DNA from: Prevotellaceae bacterium | GTDB taxonomy: Bacteria > Bacteroidota > Bacteroidia > Bacteroidales > Bacteroidaceae | Length of the DNA: 5,841 bases | NCBI GenBank assembly: GCA_021204715.1 | Contig: JAJPYW010000250.1 | Coordinates: 1-5,841 of the forward strand | Direction: 5' to 3' | In this document: one piece after another, positions 1 through 5,354 of the stretch | Layout of the letters: every line of letters begins with the position of its first letter | How positions within the stretch are numbered: the first letter of the stretch is position 1 | The notes under the pieces: model-generated | Told to the model about the DNA's origin: nothing | What the model saw: the letters and a program-made list of their open reading frames with translations, nothing else | Databases searched by the model: none | Position numbers and translations under genes: made by a program

Positions 1-881
1 GTTCGGCGTTGCCCACTACCCGTCATTTCCCCGCCTCGCAGGTGGTGGACGTGCGGGGCAAGCTGTTCATGATTGACTGTGGGGAAGGGGCGCAGATGCA
101 GATGCGCAAGGCGCGGTTGAAGTTCTCCCGCTTGAAGGCCATCTTCATTTCACACTTGCACGGCGACCACTGCTTCGGGTTGATGGGGCTTGTCTCCACG
201 TTGAACTTGTTGGGACGCAAGGAGGAACTGCACGTCTACGGGCCCGAGGGATTGGAAGAACTCTTCGCACCGCTCGTGACCTATTTCAACCAAGAGATGA
301 GCTACCCGGTGCTGTTTCACGTATTCGGCAACAAGGAGCCGGCGCTCCTCTACGAAGACCGCTCCTTTACCGTGACCACCATTCCCCTGTGTCACCGGTT
401 GCCCTGTTGCGGCTTCCTCTTTGCCGAGAAGCGGCGCCCCAACCACTTGGTGCGCGAGATGGCCGACTTCTACCACATACCGGTGCAGCAGCTGAACCTT
501 ATACGCGAGGGAGCCGACTACGTGACGCCCGACGGAACGGTGGTGCCCAACGCCCGCTTGACAGTGCCTTCGGCCCCGCCAAGGCGGTATGCCTACTGTT
601 CGGACACGCTGTGCATCCCCTCGGTGGTGGAGCAGGTAAGGGGTGTGGACTTGCTCTTTCACGAGGCCACCTTCGCCACGGCTGAAGAGGCGCGCGCCGC
701 ACAGACGTTCCACACCACCGCGGCGCAGGCTGCCCGCATCGCCGCCGATGCAGGCGTGAAGCGCTTGTTGATAGGCCATTTCTCGGCCCGCTATGTGGAC
801 GAAAGCTTGTTGTTGGAAGAGGCCAAGGCTATCTTTCCGCAGACCGGGCTGGCCGAAGAGTTCCTTTGTGTACCCATATAA
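1..881 (+). CDS. rnz: Ribonuclease Z (tRNA 3' endonuclease), 5'-truncated by the window edge
   Basis: Zinc-dependent metallo-beta-lactamase-fold endonuclease that removes the 3' trailer from tRNA precursors in the cytoplasm. The frame is open from base 3 (S-A-L-P-T-T-R-H), which matches the region just after the family's usual first ten or so residues, so the start codon lies left of the window; the TTG at 9 is internal. Visible hallmarks are the zinc-binding HLHGDH at 153-170 preceded by FIS, IDCGEGAQ upstream, PCCGFLF, the YCSDT aspartate motif at 594-608, FHEATF, and the C-terminal GHFSARY beginning at 774. About 291 residues are present, close to the roughly 305 normal for bacterial RNase Z, and all expected metal ligands that I can recognise are kept. 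The TAA stop (879-881) lies 29 bases before the sigma-factor start, so the two genes are probably co-transcribed. Identification is secure. Confidence 0.96.
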   Translation, partial: SALPTTRHFPASQVVDVRGKLFMIDCGEGAQMQMRKARLKFSRLKAIFISHLHGDHCFGLMGLVSTLNLLGRKEELHVYGPEGLEELFAPLVTYFNQEMSYPVLFHVFGNKEPALLYEDRSFTVTTIPLCHRLPCCGFLFAEKRRPNHLVREMADFYHIPVQQLNLIREGADYVTPDGTVVPNARLTVPSAPPRRYAYCSDTLCIPSVVEQVRGVDLLFHEATFATAEEARAAQTFHTTAAQAARIAADAGVKRLLIGHFSARYVDESLLLEEAKAIFPQTGLAEEFLCVPI

Positions 882-910
882 AGAACGGTGAAAAGAAGGT
901 GAACAGAGCT

Positions 911-1471
911 ATGGAGCAACAAGATGATGAACGTGAAATCCGCGCGCTGCTGCAGGACGAAACGACGGTGCGTCAAGGATTCGAGCTGATTGTCAAGCAG
1001 TACAGCGAGCAGTTGTACTGGCAGATACGCCGTATGGTGCTCTCCCACGAGGACGCCGACGACCTGCTGCAGAACACCTTTGTCAAGGCATGGATAAACA
1101 TAGGCTACTTCCGCGGCGAGGCCAAGCTCTCCACATGGCTCTACCGCATCGCCCTGAACGAGTGCCTCACCTTCTTGAACAAGCAACGCGCCGCCGCCAC
1201 GGTCTCTTTGGACGATGCCGACGCGTCGGCTTTGCAGAAGCTCGAGGGAGATGCCTACTTCAACGGCGACAAGGTGCAGTTGGCCTTGCAGAAGGCCTTG
1301 CTCACGCTGCCCGAGAAGCAGCGCATGGTGTTCAACTTGAAGTATTACCAAGAGATGAAGTATGAAGAGATGTCCGAGATATTCGGCACGTCGGTAGGGG
1401 CGTTGAAAGCCTCTTACCACCATGCCGTCAAGAAGATAGCCAAGTTCATAGAAGAGGAGTGCGTCGAGTGA
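911..1471 (+). CDS. ECF-family RNA polymerase sigma factor
   Basis: Alternative sigma factor of the extracytoplasmic-function type, directing RNA polymerase to a small regulon, usually in response to an envelope signal. The 186-residue product contains only regions 2 and 4, as expected for this class. Region 2 covers about residues 24-92, with the conserved HEDADDLLQNTFVKAW stretch at 46-61 and the FRGEAKLSTWLYRIALNE promoter-melting segment. A variable acidic linker follows at about 93-126. Region 4 covers about 127-180, with LPEKQRMVF and a helix-turn-helix ending in SVGALKASYHHAVKK. ATG 911 was chosen because it gives a normal N-terminus and is preceded by a purine-rich AAGAAGG about 11 bases upstream; in-frame GTGs at 866 and 899 would overlap or crowd rnz. 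The genes immediately downstream, a one-helix membrane protein and an exported Spy-like protein, suggest an anti-sigma/envelope-stress module. The inducing signal cannot be read from sequence. Confidence 0.93.
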   Translation: MEQQDDEREIRALLQDETTVRQGFELIVKQYSEQLYWQIRRMVLSHEDADDLLQNTFVKAWINIGYFRGEAKLSTWLYRIALNECLTFLNKQRAAATVSLDDADASALQKLEGDAYFNGDKVQLALQKALLTLPEKQRMVFNLKYYQEMKYEEMSEIFGTSVGALKASYHHAVKKIAKFIEEECVE

Positions 1472-1481
1472 GATAAATAAA

Positions 1482-1502
1482 AAGCGCGCGCTTGAGTTTT
1501 TT
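1482..1502 (+). terminator. Short GC palindrome followed by T-run; possible attenuator after the sigma gene
   Basis: Eleven bases after the sigma-factor stop lies the perfect 12-bp palindrome AAGCGCGCGCTT (1482-1493), then GAG and six T residues (1497-1502). Folded as RNA it gives only a four-pair stem with a GCGC loop, so it is weak as an intrinsic terminator, although the layout is right. It could reduce read-through from the rnz-sigma transcript into the membrane-protein gene, or it could be a protein-binding palindrome. Confidence 0.25.
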
Positions 1503-1518
1503 AAGGGTATGCCTTAAA
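1500..1518. repeat. 7-bp inverted repeat TTTAAGG-N5-CCTTAAA
   Basis: Perfect inverted repeat with arms at 1500-1506 and 1512-1518 and spacer GTATG, in the gap between the sigma factor and the next gene. Its right arm overlaps the proposed -35 region of an ECF-type promoter, so it could be an operator or part of an extended promoter. As a hairpin it is AT-rich and weak. No binding protein is known from the sequence. Confidence 0.4.
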
Positions 1519-1543
1519 CCTTTACAAGCAAAGCGTGTCTAAC
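1514..1543 (+). promoter_or_regulatory. Candidate ECF-sigma-dependent promoter
   Basis: The segment contains AAACC (1516-1520) followed 16 bases later by GTCTAA (1537-1542, in context CGTGTCTAA). Promoters used by ECF sigma factors typically carry an AAC core at -35 and a GTC-like core at -10 with about 16 bases between, so the arrangement fits. Transcription would begin near 1550, just at the strong Shine-Dalgarno of the downstream gene, letting the sigma factor switch on the membrane-protein and Spy-like genes while its own gene is read from the rnz side. This is a pattern match on a single copy. Confidence 0.35.
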
Positions 1544-1549
1544 CAATAC

Positions 1550-1558
1550 AAGGAGGAG
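1550..1558 (+). promoter_or_regulatory. Strong Shine-Dalgarno that fixes the start at 1568
   Basis: AAGGAGGAG lies 9 bases before ATG 1568. Such strong anti-16S complementarity is uncommon in Bacteroidales, and it argues for initiation at 1568 and not at the in-frame GTG at 1535, which would place this sequence inside the coding region. Confidence 0.6.
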
Positions 1559-1567
1559 ATAAAAAAG

Positions 1568-1939
1568 ATGAAAGAAGAAGACAACATACTCAGAAAGGTG
1601 GGGACGGAGAACGCTTTCCGCGTGCCCGAGGGATATTTCGAGCGCCTCGTCCCGCAGGTCATGGAGCACCTTCCCGAGCGGGAGAAGCCCCTCTTTGCGC
1701 CGCATGCGCCTACCCGCTGGGAGCGGCTGAAGCCGTGGGGGTACATGGCCGCCATGTTCGTGGGGGCCGCGCTCATCATCCGGGTGGCCTCCTCCTTGCG
1801 CGGGGATGCCACGCAGCCTGCCGAAGCCTTGGCGCTCGACGAGGCCGAAAGCGAGATGCAGTACATCAATATGGCCATGGAGAACACCATGATGGACGAC
1901 TACTCGCTCTACGTCTACTTGGCCGATGCCGAGGAGTGA
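1568..1939 (+). CDS. Small single-pass membrane protein, candidate anti-sigma factor
   Basis: The product is 123 residues and I do not recognise it as a named family. The N-terminal half (1-55) is charged and probably cytoplasmic, and carries an NAFRVPEGYFERL motif at 15-27. From memory, similar 'F-x-VPEGYF' N-termini occur in small Bacteroidetes proteins encoded next to ECF sigma genes. One hydrophobic helix follows at about 57-71 (WGYMAAMFVGAALII), then an acidic C-terminal part of about 50 residues ending in the tyrosine-rich DDYSLYVYLADAEE. This topology, cytoplasmic head, single membrane span and short outer tail, together with the position directly behind an ECF sigma gene, fits an anti-sigma factor holding the sigma at the membrane. 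No zinc-finger HxxxCxxC motif of the ZAS anti-sigma class is visible, so the role is inferred from context. The start at 1568 is favoured by the strong Shine-Dalgarno. The next gene starts 42 bases downstream on the same strand. Confidence 0.75.
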   Translation: MKEEDNILRKVGTENAFRVPEGYFERLVPQVMEHLPEREKPLFAPHAPTRWERLKPWGYMAAMFVGAALIIRVASSLRGDATQPAEALALDEAESEMQYINMAMENTMMDDYSLYVYLADAEE

Positions 1940-1981
1940 CCGCTTTTGCAATACATTCACTTAACCGACCGATTCAAAGAG

Positions 1982-2455
1982 ATGAAGAAACTGTTTTTAT
2001 TATGCTTGATGATGGTGGCCTTCACCCCGTGGTTGCAAGCAGCCGACGGTTGCGACCAACACTTGTCGCCCCAAGAGTTCCAAGCCAAGCAGCGGGCCTA
2101 CATCATGGAACGGGCCAAGCTCACGCAAGACGAGGCCGACAAGTTTTTCCCGCTCTACTTCGAGTTGCAGGACAAGAAGCGGGAACTTAACGACAAAGTG
2201 TGGAAGCTGTTGCGCCAAGGCGAAGACGAGGCTACCACCGAAGAGCAATACAACTCGTTGATGGAGGGTGTGTATGACGCGCGCATGGCCTCCGACCGCT
2301 TGGAGAAGAGCTACTACGAGAAGTTCCGGAAGATTCTTTCGGCCAAGCAGATATACCAAGTGCAAAAGGCCGAGATGCAGTTCCACCGCGACTTGTTGAA
2401 GGGCATGCGTCCCAAAGGGGACCCCGCACCGAAACCTAAAGAGGCGCGCAAGTGA
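1982..2455 (+). CDS. Exported Spy/CpxP-like helical periplasmic protein
   Basis: The product is 157 residues, starting with a clear Sec signal peptide: MKK, a hydrophobic core at about 4-17, and likely cleavage after WLQA at residue 20. There is no lipobox, since residue C8 sits in the core without the needed small residue before it. The mature part is nearly all charged helix: LTQDEADKFFPLYFELQDKKRELNDK (48-72 region), a second helical stretch at about 86-118, then KILSAKQIYQVQKAEMQFHRD (117-137), which resembles the LTxxQ repeat of Spy, CpxP and ZraP. The tail is basic and proline-rich. Those proteins act as periplasmic chaperones or as sensors of envelope damage. Here the gene is last in a sigma / membrane protein / exported protein cluster, as expected for an envelope-stress effector. 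An in-frame TTG at 1946 would place extra polar residues before the signal peptide and is rejected. The family assignment is by pattern only. Confidence 0.72.
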   Translation: MKKLFLLCLMMVAFTPWLQAADGCDQHLSPQEFQAKQRAYIMERAKLTQDEADKFFPLYFELQDKKRELNDKVWKLLRQGEDEATTEEQYNSLMEGVYDARMASDRLEKSYYEKFRKILSAKQIYQVQKAEMQFHRDLLKGMRPKGDPAPKPKEARK

Positions 2456-2523
2456 CGGCTCTCCTGTGAAAGGCCGTTGTTGTTTCCGCCCAAGACATTC
2501 ATTTCATACGTAAAGCTATATGC

Positions 2524-2570
2524 AGAACGGGGGTGTGTCTTTTGACACATCCCCGTTCTTTCTTTTTCCT
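2524..2570 (+). terminator. Intrinsic terminator of the rnz-sigma-Spy cluster
   Basis: Left arm 2524-2539 (AGAACGGGGGTGTGTC), loop TTTT (2540-2543) and right arm 2544-2559 form a 16-bp stem with one G-U pair (2533/2550), followed by a T-rich tract (2559-2568, TTTCTTTTTC). It lies 69 bases after the stop of the Spy-like gene. In the minus direction the hairpin is preceded by an A-rich run but followed by no U-tract, so it is a poorer terminator for the convergent gene that ends at 2586. Confidence 0.9.
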
Positions 2571-2585
2571 AACTACTGATGCCTT

Positions 2586-3992
2586 TTACGCTTTATTTTC
2601 TGTCGCTTTCGCTTCATTCCACAAGCTGTCCATCTCTTCCAAGGTCATTTCAGAGAGGCTCTTGCCTTGGGCTTTGGCCGCGGCCTCTACATAGTTGAAG
2701 CGGCGGATGAACTTCTGGTTGGCATGCTCCAAGGCGTTGTCGGGATTGATTTTGTAGAGGCGGGCGGCATTGACGAGGCTGAAGAGCACGTCGCCGAACT
2801 CGGCTTCGGCCTTGGGCTTGTCCATGCTTTGGACTTCCTTCTCAAACTCTTGAATCTCCTCTTTCACCTTGTCCCACACTTGCCCGCGCTCTTCCCAGTC
2901 GAAGCCCACGTTGGCTGCCTTGTCCTGCACGCGGTAGGCCTTGATGAGTGCAGGCAGGGCGGCGGGCACGCCGCTAAGTACGGTCTTGTTGCCTCCTTTC
3001 TCGTGTAGCTTCAGTTGCTCCCAGTTCTTGCACACCTCGCCGGCGGTGTCGGCCTTGACGGTGCCGAACACATGGGGATGGCGGTAGATGAGCTTCTCGC
3101 ACAGGCGGTCGCACACGTCCTTGATGTCGAAATCGCCCGTTTCGGAACCTATCTTGGCATAGAAGATGACGTGCAGCAGCACGTCGCCAAGCTCTTTGCA
3201 GATGTCGCTCTTGTCATCGCGAATGAGCGCGTCGCACAGTTCGTAGGTCTCTTCTATGGTGTTGGGACGCAGGCTTTCGTTGGTCTGCTTCTTGTCCCAC
3301 GGGCACTTCGCCCTGAGCTGGTCCATCACGTCGAGCAGGCGGCCGAAGGCTTCCAAATGGTCCTTCCTGTTGTGTATGGGCGGCAGGTGTTGGGGTGGTA
3401 TAGCGTCGTTGTCCACGTGCTTGATGACACGGCAGGGGTTGCCCACGGCGACCGAGTCGGCAGGGATGGAGTGTGTGACGACACTGCCCGCGCCGATGAC
3501 GCTGTTCTTGCCTATGGTTACGCCGGGCAGCAGGATAACGCCGCCGCCTATCCACACGTTGTCTTCTATCTTCACCGGCAGGGCCACTACGTTGCAGAAG
3601 CCGCGCGTGCCGTCCCAGTCTTGTACAAGGCGCTCGTTCACCCGGGTGGAGTGGGTGGCGGTGTATATCTGCACGTTGGAGGCGATGAGCACGTTGTCGC
3701 CTATCTCGATGCGGTTGTTGTCCACAAATGTGGAGTTCATGTTGATGATGACGTTGTTGCCAAGGAAGATGTTCTTCCCGTACTCGCAATGGAAGTCAAT
3801 GTCGATATGCACGTTCTCGCCCATGCCGCCGAAAAGCTCCTGCATGATGCGCCGCTTGCGCTCTGTGTCGGCAAAGTCGACAGCGTTCAACCGGGCCAAC
3901 AGCCGCTTGGCCTGCAAGGTCATCTCTTGTAGCTGCTTGTCGCTGCCGTTGAACACTTCGCCGGCCAAGCATTTTTCTAATTCACTCTTCAT
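2586..3992 (-). CDS. mazG: Fusion of hexapeptide O-acetyltransferase (maltose/galactoside type) with MazG NTP pyrophosphohydrolase
   Basis: One uninterrupted frame of 468 residues carries two complete enzymes. Residues 1-192 form a LacA/Maa-type acetyl-CoA-dependent sugar O-acetyltransferase: the leading helix MKSELEKCLAGEVFNGSD, left-handed beta-helix hexapeptide repeats (NIFLGNNVIIN, IEIGDNVLIASNV, VWIGGGVILLPGVTIG), the active-site histidine at 114 (YTATH) and the closing AVGNPCRVIK. Residues 193-212 are a polar, proline-containing linker. Residues 213-468 are full-length two-domain MazG, which hydrolyses NTPs or dNTPs to NMP and pyrophosphate: CPWDKKQTNESL (230-241), the metal-binding EE of TIEETYEL (247-248), ELGDVLLHV (267-275), RHPHVFG (304-310), then a second half with KAANVGFDW, KEEIQEFEKE (377-386), EFGDVLFSLVN (398-408) and the basic NQKFIRRF (425-432). 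ATG 3992 matches the acetyltransferase family start; the in-frame ATG at 4055 would run through a terminator hairpin. No start codon with a ribosome site is apparent at the junction. The physiological link between the halves is unknown. Confidence 0.9.
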   Translation of the reverse strand: MKSELEKCLAGEVFNGSDKQLQEMTLQAKRLLARLNAVDFADTERKRRIMQELFGGMGENVHIDIDFHCEYGKNIFLGNNVIINMNSTFVDNNRIEIGDNVLIASNVQIYTATHSTRVNERLVQDWDGTRGFCNVVALPVKIEDNVWIGGGVILLPGVTIGKNSVIGAGSVVTHSIPADSVAVGNPCRVIKHVDNDAIPPQHLPPIHNRKDHLEAFGRLLDVMDQLRAKCPWDKKQTNESLRPNTIEETYELCDALIRDDKSDICKELGDVLLHVIFYAKIGSETGDFDIKDVCDRLCEKLIYRHPHVFGTVKADTAGEVCKNWEQLKLHEKGGNKTVLSGVPAALPALIKAYRVQDKAANVGFDWEERGQVWDKVKEEIQEFEKEVQSMDKPKAEAEFGDVLFSLVNAARLYKINPDNALEHANQKFIRRFNYVEAAAKAQGKSLSEMTLEEMDSLWNEAKATENKA

Positions 3993-4018
3993 CTGTAAAG
4001 AAGTTAAGGAAATAATAT

Positions 4019-4044
4019 GAGGGTGTGTCAAAAGACACACCCTC
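4019..4044 (-). terminator. Hairpin terminator after oadB
   Basis: A perfect 11-bp stem (arms 4019-4029 and 4034-4044) with a four-base loop. Read on the minus strand it is GAGGGTGTGTC, TTTT, then the complementary arm, followed by the AT-rich ATATTATTTCC. It starts 75 bases past the oadB stop and ends 26 bases before the start codon of the acetyltransferase-MazG gene. The downstream U-tract is broken, so some read-through into that gene is plausible. Its core matches the terminator at 2524-2570. Confidence 0.75.
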
Positions 4045-4052
4045 CGGATAGT

Positions 4053-4083
4053 CAAGCAATATCTTTAAAGGATGGAATCAAAA
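4053..4083 (-). promoter_or_regulatory. Weak candidate Bacteroidetes-type promoter for the acetyltransferase-MazG gene
   Basis: On the minus strand TTTTG (4083-4079) is followed after 17 bases by TATTGCTTG (4061-4053). The housekeeping Bacteroidetes promoter is TTTG around -33 and TAnnTTTG around -7, so both elements are approximate and the spacing is slightly off. If used, transcription would begin just before the hairpin at 4044, placing that hairpin in the 5' leader. Confidence 0.2.
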
Positions 4084-4118
4084 CGATGCTGTCCCCTTGT
4101 TTGGCTCCTTCCGCGGTG

Positions 4119-5354
4119 TTATCCCAAGAAGGAGATGAGCACGCCGGCTGCGACGGCCGAACCGATGACGCCCGATATGTTGCTGGACATGCAGTAGTTC
4201 AGCACGTGGTTCTTGGGGTCGTACTTGGTGGCTATCTCGTTGCACACGCGGCTGGCCATGGGCACGGCGCTGAGGCCGGTGGCACCTATCAACGGGTTGA
4301 TCTTCTTCTTGGTGAAGAGGTTGAAGAGCTTCACGAAGAAGATACCGCCCGTAATGGAGAGGGCGAAGGCCAAGAATCCGCCTATGACGATGCCTATGGT
4401 GGTCCAGTTCAGGAAGGCCTCGGCGGTCATGGTGGCGCCCACGCTCAACCCAAGGAAGATGGTGGCCGCGTTCATGATGCTGTTGGCGGCGGCGTCGAAC
4501 AGGCGGCTGGTGTCGGAACCTATCTCTTTGATGAGGTTACCGAACATGAGCATGCCTATCAAGGGCACGGCCGTGGGCACGAACAGGGCCACGACGGTGG
4601 TCACCACGATGGGGAAGAGTATCTTCAGAAGGCGCATGTTCTTGAACTCGGTCTTGCTTGGATAGAGTCTCTCTTGCTCGCGCATGTTGATCATAAGCTC
4701 TTTCTTGGTGCAGAACAGCTTGACCACAAGCGGGATGATGACCGGTACCAACGCCATGTACGAATAGGCGGCGATGGCGATGGGGCCAAGCAGGTGGGGC
4801 GCTAACTTGATGGTGGTGAAGATGGCCGTGGGGCCGTCGGCTCCACCAATGATGCCCAAGGCTCCGGCCTCTTTGGGTGTGAACCCGATGAGCACGGCGC
4901 AGAGCAGCACGGTGAAGATGCCAAGCTGCGCGGCGGCTCCGAAGATGGACAGGCGCAGGTTGCGCAGCATGGGGCCGAAGTCGGTCAACGCGCCCACACC
5001 CATGAAGATGACGGGCGGCAGGAAACCGGTCTTGATAAGCAGGTAGTAGATGAAGTTCATCAACCCCATGTCGTGCGCTATTTCGTGCAACGGCATCTCC
5101 CATACGTTCCTCTCCACTCCGTTCACCATGACCATGCCGAACTCGTTGGCTTGTGTCACACCCATGTCGCCGCCGGGGAAGTTGGCGATGAGCACGCCGA
5201 AGGCGATGGGCACGAGCAGCAGCGGTTCGTAATGCTTCTTGATGCCTAAGTAGAGCAACACGAAGGCGATGACGTACATCACTAAGAATGACGGATTGGC
5301 AATGATGTTGCTGAATGCCGTCATTTGATAGAGGTTATCAAATATGTGTTCCAT
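4119..5354 (-). CDS. oadB: Oxaloacetate decarboxylase, sodium-pump beta subunit (OadB/MmdB/GcdB family)
   Basis: Integral membrane subunit of a biotin-dependent decarboxylase Na+ pump. It decarboxylates the carboxybiotin carried by the alpha subunit and couples this to sodium export. The 411-residue product is of usual length for the family and has many hydrophobic segments, for example at about 22-37, 46-58, 111-122, 137-158, 190-211, 245-272, 319-345 and 395-410. The family signature GALGIIGGADGPTAIF at 164-179 contains the conserved Asp at 173, and the C-terminal signature SSNISGVIGSAVAAGV (390-405) contains the conserved polar residues. GALTDFGPMLRN (121-132) is also typical. The ATG overlaps the stop of the biotin-domain gene by one base (TAATG), so translation is probably coupled. 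The family also serves methylmalonyl-CoA and glutaconyl-CoA decarboxylases; the alpha-subunit tail next door favours oxaloacetate. A terminator hairpin follows 75 bases downstream. Confidence 0.94.
   Translation of the reverse strand: MEHIFDNLYQMTAFSNIIANPSFLVMYVIAFVLLYLGIKKHYEPLLLVPIAFGVLIANFPGGDMGVTQANEFGMVMVNGVERNVWEMPLHEIAHDMGLMNFIYYLLIKTGFLPPVIFMGVGALTDFGPMLRNLRLSIFGAAAQLGIFTVLLCAVLIGFTPKEAGALGIIGGADGPTAIFTTIKLAPHLLGPIAIAAYSYMALVPVIIPLVVKLFCTKKELMINMREQERLYPSKTEFKNMRLLKILFPIVVTTVVALFVPTAVPLIGMLMFGNLIKEIGSDTSRLFDAAANSIMNAATIFLGLSVGATMTAEAFLNWTTIGIVIGGFLAFALSITGGIFFVKLFNLFTKKKINPLIGATGLSAVPMASRVCNEIATKYDPKNHVLNYCMSSNISGVIGSAVAAGVLISFLG

Noticed and set aside
150..779. 209-codon open frame on the minus strand inside rnz
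   Set aside because: Antisense shadow of a well-conserved gene; no motifs, no ribosome site, composition typical of a reverse frame.
1535..1567. GTG 1535 as start of the small membrane protein
   Set aside because: It would bury the strong Shine-Dalgarno at 1550-1558 inside the coding region and fall within the candidate promoter.
3015..3932. 305-codon open frame on the plus strand
   Set aside because: It lies wholly antisense to the acetyltransferase-MazG gene; its translation is a repetitive His/Val/Asp-rich composition without recognisable domains, as expected from the mirror of a GC-rich gene.
3993..4055. Longer start for the acetyltransferase-MazG gene at ATG 4055
   Set aside because: The extra 21 residues would be encoded by the oadB terminator hairpin and do not resemble the family; ATG 3992 gives the standard MKxE N-terminus.
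4017..4805. 262-codon open frame on the plus strand
   Set aside because: Antisense to oadB and running through the terminator hairpin; Gly/His/Glu-rich low-complexity translation with no family resemblance.
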